Assembly (NCBI RefSeq): GCF_901538265.1
Contig: NZ_LR593886.1
Coordinates: 5,105,738-5,169,737 of the forward strand
Length of the DNA stretch: 64,000 nt
Source of the DNA: Gemmata massiliana
GTDB taxonomy: Bacteria > Planctomycetota > Planctomycetia > Gemmatales > Gemmataceae
Direction of reading: 5' to 3'
In this document: piece after piece, positions 8,661 to 16,702 of the stretch
How the letters are laid out: each line of letters starts with the position of its first letter
Position numbering within the stretch: the stretch's first letter is position 1
Translations under genes and position numbers: made by a program
Notes under the pieces: generated by a model
What the model was told of the DNA's origin: nothing
What the model saw: the letters and a program-made list of their open reading frames with translations, nothing else
The model's database searches: none

Positions 8661-8677
8661 TCCTCCCGGCGCCCAGC

Positions 8678-9448
8678 GTGCTCAACGCGATCACTAATCT
8701 CGAACGATTCGGCCAGCTCGTGGCGTTCGCGCTGCGAGCCGTGCCTACTTCTGCCACCGCATTTCCCCGATTCGGACAGTGGCTCCGGCCGTTTTACAGC
8801 GTCGTCGTCGGCGGGCTCCCGCTCGCGGTCGTCACGGGCCTGGCGCTCGGCGTCGTGATTTGGATGCACACGCGCGACGTGCTCGCGCGCACCGGAACCG
8901 GAGCCGTTGAGTATCTGCCCACATTCCTCGCAGCGGCCGTACTGCTCGAACTCGCACCGGTTGGGGCGGGGTTGATTGTCGCGGCGCGCACGGGCGCGAG
9001 TTTGGGTGCGGAACTCGCTTCGATGCGCGTGACGGAACAGATCGACGCGCTCGAACTACTCGGCGTATCCCCACTGCGCCGATTGGTTGGTCCGCGGATC
9101 GTCGCGTGCGTGTTTGCGGTGCCCGTCTTGCACGTTTTGATTGCTGCGACCGCGCTTGGCAGCGGATTCGTCGCCGAGCAAGTCACCGGCTCGACAACCT
9201 ATCTGAAGTACGACACGGCAGCCGTGCGCGAACTGCTTCTGCAAGACGTGGTCCCGGCGGGCCTCAAGACGCTCGTCTTCGGTTTGGTCGTCGGCGTGAC
9301 GGGGTGCTTCATCGGGCTGAACGCCCGCGAAGGGTCCGAGGGTGTGGGGCGCGCCGCGACCGACAGCGTGGTCGCGTGCGTGCTTCTCGTGCTTGCAGTG
9401 GACGTGCTACTCGTCGGACTCATCAAGGCGGGCCAGCAGTTCATTTAA
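8678..9448 (+). CDS. MlaE-like ABC transporter permease
   Basis: This 256-residue membrane protein has about five hydrophobic segments and the conserved core of MlaE/YrbE permeases, including ELAPVGAGLIVAARTGASLGAELASMRVTEQIDAL and the nearby LLGVSPLRRLVGPR. In MlaFEDB-type systems this subunit moves phospholipids between the inner and outer membranes. No MlaF ATPase, MlaD or other partner is adjacent, so they must be elsewhere or this is an orphan subunit. The start is a GTG 17 bases after the preceding stop codon, which suggests translational coupling to the small gene upstream. Confidence 0.9.
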   Translation: MLNAITNLERFGQLVAFALRAVPTSATAFPRFGQWLRPFYSVVVGGLPLAVVTGLALGVVIWMHTRDVLARTGTGAVEYLPTFLAAAVLLELAPVGAGLIVAARTGASLGAELASMRVTEQIDALELLGVSPLRRLVGPRIVACVFAVPVLHVLIAATALGSGFVAEQVTGSTTYLKYDTAAVRELLLQDVVPAGLKTLVFGLVVGVTGCFIGLNAREGSEGVGRAATDSVVACVLLVLAVDVLLVGLIKAGQQFI

Positions 9449-9573
9449 CGACCACCGAATTAACCCGGTGGTCGTAGTGGTCCGACTATCGCTTGAGGTC
9501 GGGTAGTTTAGGGCCGAAAAGCCTGTGATTTTCAGCCAAACAGCCCGACATCGAGTGATAGACGGACCACTAC
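9448..9573. terminator. Hairpins between convergent permease and oxidoreductase genes
   Basis: ACGACCACCG (9448-9457) pairs with CGGTGGTCGT (9466-9475), starting inside the permease stop codon. A second, wider pair joins GTAGTGGTCCG (9474-9484) and CGGACCACTAC (9563-9573). There is no T-tract; a two-way termination role is inferred from position. Confidence 0.45.
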
Positions 9574-9589
9574 AACACGATCCCGAGCT

Positions 9590-10900
9590 TTACTTCGGCA
9601 GCTCCCATCCCTTGCGGTATTCGCGGCTCAGGAACACGTCGGCGCTGGCATCGCCGGTCGTGCCCTTCTCTGCATCCCAGCGGATCTCTTTCCCCGCGCG
9701 GTACGCGACGTTCCCCAAAAGCACGGCTTCGGCCAGGCGCCCCGAATACTCGAAGTTGCAGAGCGTGGTGCCGTTGCCCTTAATCGCTTCGGTCCACTCC
9801 TTATGGTGCCCGATCGACGGCTTGATGCTCTTTTCCGGCGCCTTGAACCCCTTCGCGAACTCGCCCGGCAGAATCAGGTACTTGCCGTAGTCCGCGACGA
9901 GCTTCCCCTTCGTCCCTTCAAACAAAATGCCCGAGTCGTAGCCCTTGTAGATGTCCTTACCACCATTCGGCCCGGTCACCCCGTGTTCCCACGACAACTT
10001 GACCGCGGGGCGGGTCTTCGTTGCGGGGAACGTGTACGCCACCTGCATCACGTCCGGCGTGGTGTTGTCACCGGCATAGTTTTTACTTCCTGTTGCAGAA
10101 ACGGACGTCGGCGAGGTGAGTCTGAGCGCCCAATACGGCAGGTCGATGTAGTGGCAGCCGAGGTCCGCGAGCGTGCCGCCGCCGAACTCCCACCACCAGC
10201 GCCAGTGGAAGTGCGGCCACGCGAAGTTCCAGTTCGACTTGTTCACCTCGGCTTCAAAGAACTCGGCCTTAGTTGGCCCGAGCCAAAGATCGAGGTCGAA
10301 CTTCGCCGACGGCTTGGTCGCGAGCCGCTTCCCGCCCACCGGCTTGCTGCTGTTCCACACGCGAACTTGCGTGATGTCGCCGAGCAGCCCGGACTGCACG
10401 ATCTCCACCACGCGGCGGTAGTTCTCTCCCGCGTGGATCTGCGTACCCATCTGCGTGACGACTTTGTATTTCGCAGCCAACTCCCGCATGTGGCGCACTT
10501 CGGCCACCGTTTCGGCCATCGGCTTTTCGCAATAAACGGGCTTCCCCAAACTCATGGCGATGCACGCGGGCAGCGCGTGCGTGTGGTCCGGCGTACTCAC
10601 CACCACCGCATCAATGCCCTTCGCGGCTTTGTCGAACATCTGGCGGAAATCGGTGTAGAAAGCCGCCTTCGAGAACTGGTCGCGCGCCTTCTTCGCGTTG
10701 TCCGGGTCCACGTCGCACAGTGCCACGATGTTTTCTTGGGTTAAGCCTAAACCCTTCAGGTTCTCCGCACCGCGGTTCGCGACCCCGATCACCGCAAGAT
10801 TGAGCTTCTCGTTCGCGTTACGGGCGCGAATGATCGAGGGAGCGGTCAGCGCGACTGCTGACGCAGCCAGGAATTTTCGGCGATTGAGCTTGGCAGCCAT
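9590..10900 (-). CDS. Tat-exported Gfo/Idh/MocA oxidoreductase
   Basis: This 436-residue protein starts with a twin-arginine signal (NRRKFLAASAVALTAPSI), so it is exported folded, probably with its NAD(P) cofactor. The Rossmann part follows (LNLAVIGVANRG, VVVSTPDHTHA) with the family motif CEKPMA (about residue 130), then the C-terminal substrate domain with several WWW/GGG segments and GCHYIDLP. Such proteins act on sugars or glycosides and are heavily amplified in planctomycetes; the substrate is unknown. GGAGG lies 4 bases before the ATG. It stands alone on the minus strand. Confidence 0.93.
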   Translation of the reverse strand: MAAKLNRRKFLAASAVALTAPSIIRARNANEKLNLAVIGVANRGAENLKGLGLTQENIVALCDVDPDNAKKARDQFSKAAFYTDFRQMFDKAAKGIDAVVVSTPDHTHALPACIAMSLGKPVYCEKPMAETVAEVRHMRELAAKYKVVTQMGTQIHAGENYRRVVEIVQSGLLGDITQVRVWNSSKPVGGKRLATKPSAKFDLDLWLGPTKAEFFEAEVNKSNWNFAWPHFHWRWWWEFGGGTLADLGCHYIDLPYWALRLTSPTSVSATGSKNYAGDNTTPDVMQVAYTFPATKTRPAVKLSWEHGVTGPNGGKDIYKGYDSGILFEGTKGKLVADYGKYLILPGEFAKGFKAPEKSIKPSIGHHKEWTEAIKGNGTTLCNFEYSGRLAEAVLLGNVAYRAGKEIRWDAEKGTTGDASADVFLSREYRKGWELPK

Positions 10901-11404
10901 CGTACCTCCAGGAGCGGTCCCGTACCGCGCAGCGCGGCGAACGGTCGCTTCGAGTGTACTCGGCAGAAATCTCGTGGGAAGTGCGGAGATGTGTTGAAAA
11001 CCGGACGGGGGAGGACGGCGCGTAGGGCGAACCTGGGCGACGCGCCGTCCTCGACCCCGACCCGTGCTCCTGGGCGACGTGGAGCGTGGTCGGTGATAAG
11101 GCTCGTAAAGAGCCGTTTATTTCCTGCTACTACTGCGTAACGAAAGGAATCATTGCATTCGGCCTGCCAAAAGGATTAAAAACCTCTCAAAAACTACGTA
11201 AGTAACGACCATTCAAATACTTAAATTTTTCATTTCGACTGTCCAACTCCTCCGGCGCGTTTCCAAAGGTTGTCGGGCGGTCCGACACGGACGGACATTC
11301 TCGACAACGCCTCTCGTCGGGATCTATGTCGTTCGTTTCGCGACACCGGCGGGGTGAGTCATTACAATCGCGGCGAGACGCTCCACGTTTCGAGGATCTC
11401 CGTC
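10901..11404. other. Gene-free region between divergent sugar-enzyme genes
   Basis: No gene is supported. It holds a 13-bp stem hairpin (11011-11023 with 11040-11052) and a small GGCTC/GAGCC hairpin at 11100-11114 followed by GTTTATTT. From about 11130 to 11235 the sequence is AT-rich, a likely promoter area for the isomerase gene at 11405, but I cannot pick out a -35/-10 pair. Confidence 0.5.
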
Positions 11405-12244
11405 ATGCCGATTCCGCCGCTCATGATCGGGGTTTGTAGCTGGTCGCTCCAGGTAACCAACGTTCCGGAGTTGAAGGGCTTTCTCGACAAGCTGGGAATT
11501 AATGTTGTGCAAATTGCGTGTGGCGACCCCCACCACGCGAGCTGGGCGGAAGGCGACGCGATGCCCGCAGCAGCACGTGCGGCCGGGTTCCAGATGTCCG
11601 GCGCGATGCTGGGGTTCCCCGGAGAAGACTACACCTCGCCGCAAACGATCGAGAAAACCGGCGGGTTCGGCGACCCGGCCACACGACCGGAGCGCCTGGA
11701 GCGGTTCAAGTGGGCTCTGGCGCGCACGAAAGAACTGGGATTAACCGACCTGATGCTCCACGCGGGGTTCATTCCCGAAGTGGGCGCCCCCGAGCGCAAA
11801 GCGTTCCTCGACACACTCACACAGGTCGCGGACCTCGCGAAGCAAGCGGACGTGATTGTGGCCTTCGAGACGGGTCAAGAGTCTGCCACGCTGCTCCGGC
11901 GCACGCTCGATGACCTGAAGGCGCCGAACCTGAAGGTGAATTTCGACCCCGCGAACATGCTACTCTACGACAAGGACGAGCCGCTCAAAGTGCTCGATCT
12001 GCTCGCGCCCGACATCCGCAGCGTTCACCTCAAGGACGCCAAGCGCCCGACCGTGAAGGGGTCGTGGGGCGAAGAGGTTCCGCTCGGTACGGGCCAAACG
12101 GACACGAAGGGGTTCGTGAAAGCACTCCAGCGGATCGGTTTCACCGGCCCGCTGTGCATCGAGCGCGAGGTGGGCACGCAAGCGGACCGGTTCCGCGACA
12201 TCGAGCACGGCGTCCGGTTCCTACGTGAGTGCCTCGCGAGTTAA
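11405..12244 (+). CDS. Sugar phosphate isomerase/epimerase (AP-endonuclease-2 fold TIM barrel)
   Basis: This 279-residue cytoplasmic TIM barrel belongs to the xylose isomerase-like family. Strand-end residues expected for metal binding are visible: the Glu in VAFETGQES, NFDPANMLLY, SVHLKDAKRP and the late CIEREVG. Family members isomerise or epimerise sugars and their acids or phosphates; the substrate here is unknown. I choose the ATG at 11405, with GAGG 9 bases upstream, over an in-frame start at 11270, because the family fold begins at MIGVCSWSL. It converges with the SMP-30 gene, with the stop codons only 2 bases apart. Confidence 0.88.
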   Translation: MPIPPLMIGVCSWSLQVTNVPELKGFLDKLGINVVQIACGDPHHASWAEGDAMPAAARAAGFQMSGAMLGFPGEDYTSPQTIEKTGGFGDPATRPERLERFKWALARTKELGLTDLMLHAGFIPEVGAPERKAFLDTLTQVADLAKQADVIVAFETGQESATLLRRTLDDLKAPNLKVNFDPANMLLYDKDEPLKVLDLLAPDIRSVHLKDAKRPTVKGSWGEEVPLGTGQTDTKGFVKALQRIGFTGPLCIEREVGTQADRFRDIEHGVRFLRECLAS

Positions 12245-12246
12245 AC

Positions 12247-13221
12247 TCACGACAACTGAACGACTTCGGGCGCCGGGCAATCGGCGAACTGAGTATCTGC
12301 GATGAACAGGCAGCCGGCATTCGGGCACTTCGCCCGCATGTCGGCGGGCATGCCCTCGGACGCAGTAGTGAGCAGAAGTTTCACGCCACTTGGTCGCTTC
12401 ACGAGTAGCGGGCACGTGACGCGCGGTGAACCGGGCGTGGTCCACTCTTCCAGCGCCTCACCCGTTGCCAGTGAAAACCGTACGGCCCTTCCCTTCTCCG
12501 CCAAGTCCGGATTAAAGAACGCGACAATCACGGTCCCGTCACCGCAATCGCACATCCCGTCCGGGAATCCGACCTGATTCGCGAGGTCGAGTGCCACACC
12601 GTCGGGAGTCGCAGTGCGGGCCGCCACATCGAGTCGGTAACGCACGACCTTCCGCGTTGGGGTGTCGATGTCGAACAGAATCAGTCCGTTCGCGTCGCTC
12701 GCGAACACCTTCCCGTTGGAACAGACCTGTTTATCCGCGAGTAGCGTTACTTGGTCGTCGTCGGTGGTGTAGAGGTACAACTGAGCGAGTTTCGCGTCGG
12801 CATCGAACTGCGTGTCCTTCGTGCCAAAGACAACGGCTTTTCCACCGGGAACAATTTCGGCGTCGTTAATGATCGTTCGCAGGTTGTCATCGGGAATGGT
12901 TGCGAGTGATTCGGTCCAGGTCGAGTCGACGAGGTTGCAGATCCGTAGGTCTTTCTCCACCCCGACGAGAACACAATCCGTATCCGCTGCGGGAAGAACG
13001 AACCCCGGTCGGCCGGGACAGGGTAGTCCCGAATCGCTGCTTCCATCTGTGCCGGGGAAGTGAACGTTAATCTCGCCTTCGCGTGTACTCGCATCCAGTT
13101 GGATGTTGACCCACACCAGAGCCGGCCGCCCACCGATCGTCGCCCAGCGCGGCCCTTCGGGAAGGAACCGATCGTGTTCTTCCGTAAAGTCGATGTACAC
13201 GCGGGCTTCGGTGCTTCTCAT
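12247..13221 (-). CDS. SMP-30/gluconolactonase-like beta-propeller
   Basis: This 324-residue protein has the six-bladed propeller pattern of the SMP-30/gluconolactonase/LRE family. The metal-ligand Glu is in PEGPRW near residue 22, later loops include CSNGKVFASDANG, and GFPDGMCDCGDGTVIVAFF carries the conserved Asp near the C-terminal third. Members hydrolyse sugar lactones using a divalent metal. There is no signal peptide. With the adjacent isomerase and SDR genes it could belong to sugar-acid metabolism, but the genes are on different strands and not an operon. Confidence 0.88.
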   Translation of the reverse strand: MRSTEARVYIDFTEEHDRFLPEGPRWATIGGRPALVWVNIQLDASTREGEINVHFPGTDGSSDSGLPCPGRPGFVLPAADTDCVLVGVEKDLRICNLVDSTWTESLATIPDDNLRTIINDAEIVPGGKAVVFGTKDTQFDADAKLAQLYLYTTDDDQVTLLADKQVCSNGKVFASDANGLILFDIDTPTRKVVRYRLDVAARTATPDGVALDLANQVGFPDGMCDCGDGTVIVAFFNPDLAEKGRAVRFSLATGEALEEWTTPGSPRVTCPLLVKRPSGVKLLLTTASEGMPADMRAKCPNAGCLFIADTQFADCPAPEVVQLS

Positions 13222-13293
13222 CGTGGTACTCCCGTTGCGGTGCGGTTGCTACGTTAGGCGGTACTCGCTTCCGCGGCGAGCCGGAGATTTGAC

Positions 13294-14097
13294 ATGTTAG
13301 GTGGTAAATCGGCACTCATTACCGGGAGCAGCCAGGGGATCGGTCTCGGCGTCGCGCAGGCGTTCGCCGCGAGCGGGGCGAAGGTGATCGTCACCTCAGA
13401 GAAACCGCTCACGAGTTGCCCGGAAGTGCAGCGCCTGCTCAGCGACTACGAGCACACCCGGTACGTGCAGGCGGATTTACTCGCGGACGGCGAACCCGAA
13501 CGGCTCGTCGCGGAAGCATGGGCCGCGTTCGGCGGAATCGATGTGCTGGTGAACAACCTCGGCACGTATAAAGAACCGCCACTGGCTCAGATCACGCGAG
13601 ACCACTTCGACTTCATTTTCCGGCTCAACGTGTGGATTCCCGTCGCCCTGTCGCGTGAGCTCGTTCGGCGCGCCCAAGCCGCCAAACGCGGGGGCCGAAT
13701 CTTGTTCAGCACCTCGCTGAACGCAACTCGCTCCGAACCGCTCCACACGCTCTACGACGCGAGCAAGGGTGCGGTGAACGCTCTCACGAGGCAGTTAGCG
13801 GTTGAACTCGCCCCGCACGGCTTTACCACAGCCGCCGTTGCGCCGGGGCTGGTGGAAACACCACTCACCGACTTCGGGTTGCAATCCTCACCGGCGGAGC
13901 GCGAAGCGGTGATCGCCCAGATCCCGATTCGCCGAATCGCAACGGTGGAAGACGTCGCGTGGTGGTACGTGTTCCTCGCGTCCGACCGCGCGAGCTACAG
14001 CACCGGGAGCGTCTTCGCGGTGGACGGCGGACTCGACGCACAGCAAATGGCTCAGCGCCCCGTAACGGAAGCCGAGAGGGGAGAACAAAAGTCATGA
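13294..14097 (+). CDS. Short-chain dehydrogenase/reductase
   Basis: This 267-residue protein is a classical SDR: cofactor loop TGSSQGIG (about 10-17), the NNLG motif near residue 87, a catalytic Ser in FSTSLN, and YDASK with the catalytic Tyr and Lys near residue 155. The C-terminal VFAVDGGLDAQ is also typical. It should oxidise or reduce an alcohol/ketone with NAD(P); the substrate is unknown. It is divergent from the SMP-30 gene (72 bp between starts) and may share its control region. A palindromic repeat begins 3 bases after its stop. Confidence 0.92.
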   Translation: MLGGKSALITGSSQGIGLGVAQAFAASGAKVIVTSEKPLTSCPEVQRLLSDYEHTRYVQADLLADGEPERLVAEAWAAFGGIDVLVNNLGTYKEPPLAQITRDHFDFIFRLNVWIPVALSRELVRRAQAAKRGGRILFSTSLNATRSEPLHTLYDASKGAVNALTRQLAVELAPHGFTTAAVAPGLVETPLTDFGLQSSPAEREAVIAQIPIRRIATVEDVAWWYVFLASDRASYSTGSVFAVDGGLDAQQMAQRPVTEAERGEQKS

Positions 14098-14099
14098 AT

Positions 14100-14190
14100 C
14101 GCGGATAAACGCAGATCACGCGGATCAGGACAAAAGACCGAATCGGAATTGGTCCTCTGTCTTGATCCGCGTGATCTGCGTTTATCCGCG
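14100..14190. repeat. Stand-alone hairpin related to the GxxExxY-flanking repeat
   Basis: Bases 14100-14127 are the exact reverse complement of 14163-14190 (28 bp); pairing extends to 14132/14158 with one G-T pair. The arm sequence has the pattern CRCGGATRAACRCRG...CRCGGATCA, which is also seen in the repeats at 55544 and 56035. It fills nearly the whole gap between the SDR gene and the convergent TIM-barrel gene, encodes nothing, and has no T-tract. Confidence 0.85.
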
Positions 14191-14206
14191 GCGCATTGTC
14201 TGCAAA

Positions 14207-15100
14207 TCACTTCCACGTGCGGTAAGTGGGACGAGGCCCCGGCTCCTTGCCGGCGAGTTCCCGACGCAACCACCCCAATCCGTCGAGGTTGTCCGCGAGG
14301 CGCTCGGCCGCGTCGTCCTGCGTGTGCCCCAGGATGCCGATCGGCCCACTGTACCCGCTATCGCGGATGTCACGGAGCACGGTCAAATCCAGTTCGCCTG
14401 TACCGAGAGGCAGGATCTTCTTGCCGACCTTATCCCCCCCCTTCGTGCTGCCGTTGATGTTCAGAGCGAACAGGTGCGGTTTCATCAGTTTGAGGAGTGC
14501 CGGAAACCGGTCGAAGTGGTCGTGGCCGTGGTGCAGGTTGTACACAATGCCGACGTTCTTGAGTTTGAGTGCATCGATAATGGCGACCTGATTTTCCGGC
14601 TCACCGAACCAGCCACCGTGGTTGTACAGCGCGAGTTTGCACCCGCACTTCGCGGCCTCTTCCGCAATGGGTTTGAGCACTTTCACCGCGCTCTCGACTT
14701 TCGCGACCTGGTCCTTCCCCGCGGGGTCGCCCATCGTGACCCAGAGTTGCGTCTTGATATCGTGCTTCTTGATGACCTCAAGGAGCTTCTGTGCATCCGG
14801 ACCGAGGTTCGCAGGGAACCAAACTGCCGTCAGTTCGATCTTCGCCTTCTTCAGCAGCCCGACCTCTTCATCGAACGTTGGGAGATGCTCCGCGCGCCAG
14901 TCGTAGGCGTAGTTCTTGAACCCGATCTTTTTGAGCATCTCCACCCGCTCCGCGGGAGTTCGTTTCTTTGCGTCGAACGGAACAATGCACCACGCGACGA
15001 GTTTGTCCCGGGTGAAGGGGTCTGCTGGTGGGTTATCAGCCGCCCGCACGGGTTGAGGGAAGCACACAGCAATCGTGGCGAGTAGCAGCGCTCGTGACAT
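14207..15100 (-). CDS. Secreted sugar isomerase/epimerase-like TIM barrel
   Basis: This 297-residue protein begins with a signal peptide (MSRALLLATIAVCF to a PVRAAD cleavage site) and continues as a xylose-isomerase-like TIM barrel. Family features include LALYNHGGWFGEP, GIVYNLHHGHDHFDRFP, and the late GTGELDL. It is a periplasmic cousin of the protein at 11405; such exported isomerases are common in planctomycetes. The substrate is unknown. The Met at 15100 is chosen because the signal peptide starts there; an upstream in-frame Met adds only 11 residues. Confidence 0.87.
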   Translation of the reverse strand: MSRALLLATIAVCFPQPVRAADNPPADPFTRDKLVAWCIVPFDAKKRTPAERVEMLKKIGFKNYAYDWRAEHLPTFDEEVGLLKKAKIELTAVWFPANLGPDAQKLLEVIKKHDIKTQLWVTMGDPAGKDQVAKVESAVKVLKPIAEEAAKCGCKLALYNHGGWFGEPENQVAIIDALKLKNVGIVYNLHHGHDHFDRFPALLKLMKPHLFALNINGSTKGGDKVGKKILPLGTGELDLTVLRDIRDSGYSGPIGILGHTQDDAAERLADNLDGLGWLRRELAGKEPGPRPTYRTWK

Positions 15101-15193
15101 TGGAGTTCGGTGGGGGGAGGGAGTGAAGCACAACTCCCTCTAACTACACGATGCCGAACCCGAGTGCCATCGTGAAACGAAGAGCGAAACCAT

Positions 15194-15222
15194 TTGTAAT
15201 CCTTTGTCCACTAGTGTATAAT
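15194..15222 (+). promoter_or_regulatory. Promoter-like TTGTAA-N17-TATAAT
   Basis: TTGTAA (15194-15199) and a perfect TATAAT (15217-15222) are 17 bases apart. It points away from the minus-strand TIM-barrel gene and towards a region with no plus-strand gene before 16703. Confidence 0.45.
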
Positions 15223-15491
15223 TTACCGCAGCGAGGTGTTGTCTGCGTGGGTAGTCACTGGCGTGAAGCGACCGTGGGCCGAATGCTAACAAAACGCCGC
15301 GAAATGTTAGCCGTTGTCAGCGTTCAGCGCGGTGTCGAGGCGGAGGCGAGCACGACTTAAATGCTTACCAATTTGGCACTTAGCAATCTCACCGCCTTGC
15401 GCAACACCCCAGAAAGCGGTTTGGGGCCAAAATGTTATCTTTTGTTACCCGAAGCAGATTGGGAGGCGCGAACGTGTTGTGGGAAATGACA

Positions 15492-15518
15492 TTCGGCGGG
15501 GCTACAAACCCCGCCGAA
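15492..15518 (-). terminator. Hairpin after the BON-domain gene
   Basis: TTCGGCGGGG (15492-15501) pairs with CCCCGCCGAA (15509-15518), 32 bases downstream of the BON gene's stop on the minus strand. The sequence after it has only a short T-run, so this is a probable but not strong terminator. Confidence 0.55.
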
Positions 15519-15549
15519 CGCGAATTACTCAACTTGGCCTAACTCGATC

Positions 15550-16266
15550 TCACCAGAACTTGACGCGCCAGTAGTCGTGCGGAGCAGACTGGCGGCCGAG
15601 GTACCAGTGGCCGTCGTCCCATTCGAGGGTCACTTTCCGCCAGCCGAGCGGAACCTTCGGGAACGGGTAGTACGGCCCGATGAAGGGGAAGGCGTTGTAC
15701 GGGTAGGCTTGCGGGTATGCAACGCGGCTGACGTTCCCGTAAGGAGCGTAGGTCGGCCACGCATAAGGCGGCATGTTCGGGGCTTGCATGTCGGGCGCGG
15801 CCTGACCCGGGTGGCCGAGCGGAGCCGGTTCCACGATCGGGTTGCCGATCGGAGGATTGTTCGGGGCCAGCGCGTTCATCGGGATACCGGTCGGCCCGAG
15901 CGGGGTCGGGGCGATCGGAGCCAGGTCTTGGACTTGCACCACGCCCGCCGTGATCGAACGGAGCTTGTCGCTCACGATCACGACGCCGGTCACGGCCTTC
16001 GCGTCCGCGATGATGCGGGACTTCTGGGCCGCGTCCTTGACCGTACCCGTCAGGGTCACGGTGCCTTCTTGGGCCACGATGGACACGTCGGCGCCGCTCG
16101 CGTTCCCGGTGGACCGGAGCTTGAACGCCACGTCGTCGGCGAGGGTTTGGTTCGGGTTAGCGCTCGCGGCGGAAGCAGAAACCGGGAGCGGAGCCGGAGG
16201 GGTTGCGATCGCGGACCCGGACAAGCCGGCAACGAGAGTCAACGAGAAAAGAGCACGCACTTTCAC
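15550..16266 (-). CDS. Secreted BON-domain protein
   Basis: This 238-residue protein has a signal peptide (about 1-21, KVRALFSLTLVAGLSGSAIA), a BON domain at about 35-105 (DVAFKLRSTGNASGADVSI, GTVTLTGTVKDAAQKSR), a Pro/Ala-rich linker, and an aromatic C-terminus with WRKVTLEWDDGHWYLG. BON domains bind phospholipids or envelope surfaces, so an envelope role is likely. I choose the GTG at 16266 because GGAGG lies 6 bases upstream and the signal peptide starts there; upstream in-frame Mets lack such a site. It is monocistronic and divergent from the MoxR operon. Confidence 0.85.
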   Translation of the reverse strand: MKVRALFSLTLVAGLSGSAIATPPAPLPVSASAASANPNQTLADDVAFKLRSTGNASGADVSIVAQEGTVTLTGTVKDAAQKSRIIADAKAVTGVVIVSDKLRSITAGVVQVQDLAPIAPTPLGPTGIPMNALAPNNPPIGNPIVEPAPLGHPGQAAPDMQAPNMPPYAWPTYAPYGNVSRVAYPQAYPYNAFPFIGPYYPFPKVPLGWRKVTLEWDDGHWYLGRQSAPHDYWRVKFW

Positions 16267-16702
16267 AGCGGACCTCCATGTACGGGAGAAGTGCGGGGCA
16301 CTCATCACCGAATTGAGCATTGCCCCAACTCACTCTCCGGTCAAACAACGGGCGAGAAAGTTTCCCCCGCCCGGGTGCCCGCTCCGCCGCGTTTTGGGTG
16401 CAACCGCTCGGACGGCTACACCCCGCGGAAGTCGATGTGTTTCAAGGGTTCGTGGCCCACTTTCACTGAGAATTATTCAAGTCGGTCGCGTTGGGCAGTT
16501 TGGTGGGGCGTCGTGGTGTGGCTCTGGCAGCAGAAGACAAAGAACGTTCAACGAAAACGGCGGTTGAATTGGGTTCCGAGTACAGACGTTACTTGTTCGA
16601 GGGGTCGCAGCGCGAACACGACTCGCGGCTTGACTTCCTCATCATTCTTCGGTCTGATACAACGATACGTACAGAACCTAATCGATTCACGAGGCGCGTC
16701 TC
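16267..16702. other. Divergent spacer before the MoxR/ABC/vWA operon
   Basis: No gene is supported in this 436-bp gap, which must carry promoters for both the BON gene and the operon at 16703. A weak plus-strand candidate is TTGACT (16630-16635) with TGATAC (16655-16660) 19 bases later, giving a leader of about 35 bases. Confidence 0.4.

Larger units (their letters stand above)
15101..15549. other. Gene-free region, possible small RNA
   Basis: No protein gene is convincing. A plus-strand promoter-like pair (15194-15222) is followed by a GCTAACA/TGTTAGC inverted pair (15285-15291 with 15305-15311) and a 10-bp hairpin at 15492-15518. The transcript that this promoter would make has no good reading frame, so an untranslated RNA is possible. 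Confidence 0.4.

Noticed and set aside
15314-15574. Possible gene of 86 residues
   Set aside because: Arg-rich, no family motif, runs into the BON gene on the other strand, and no ribosome binding site was seen.
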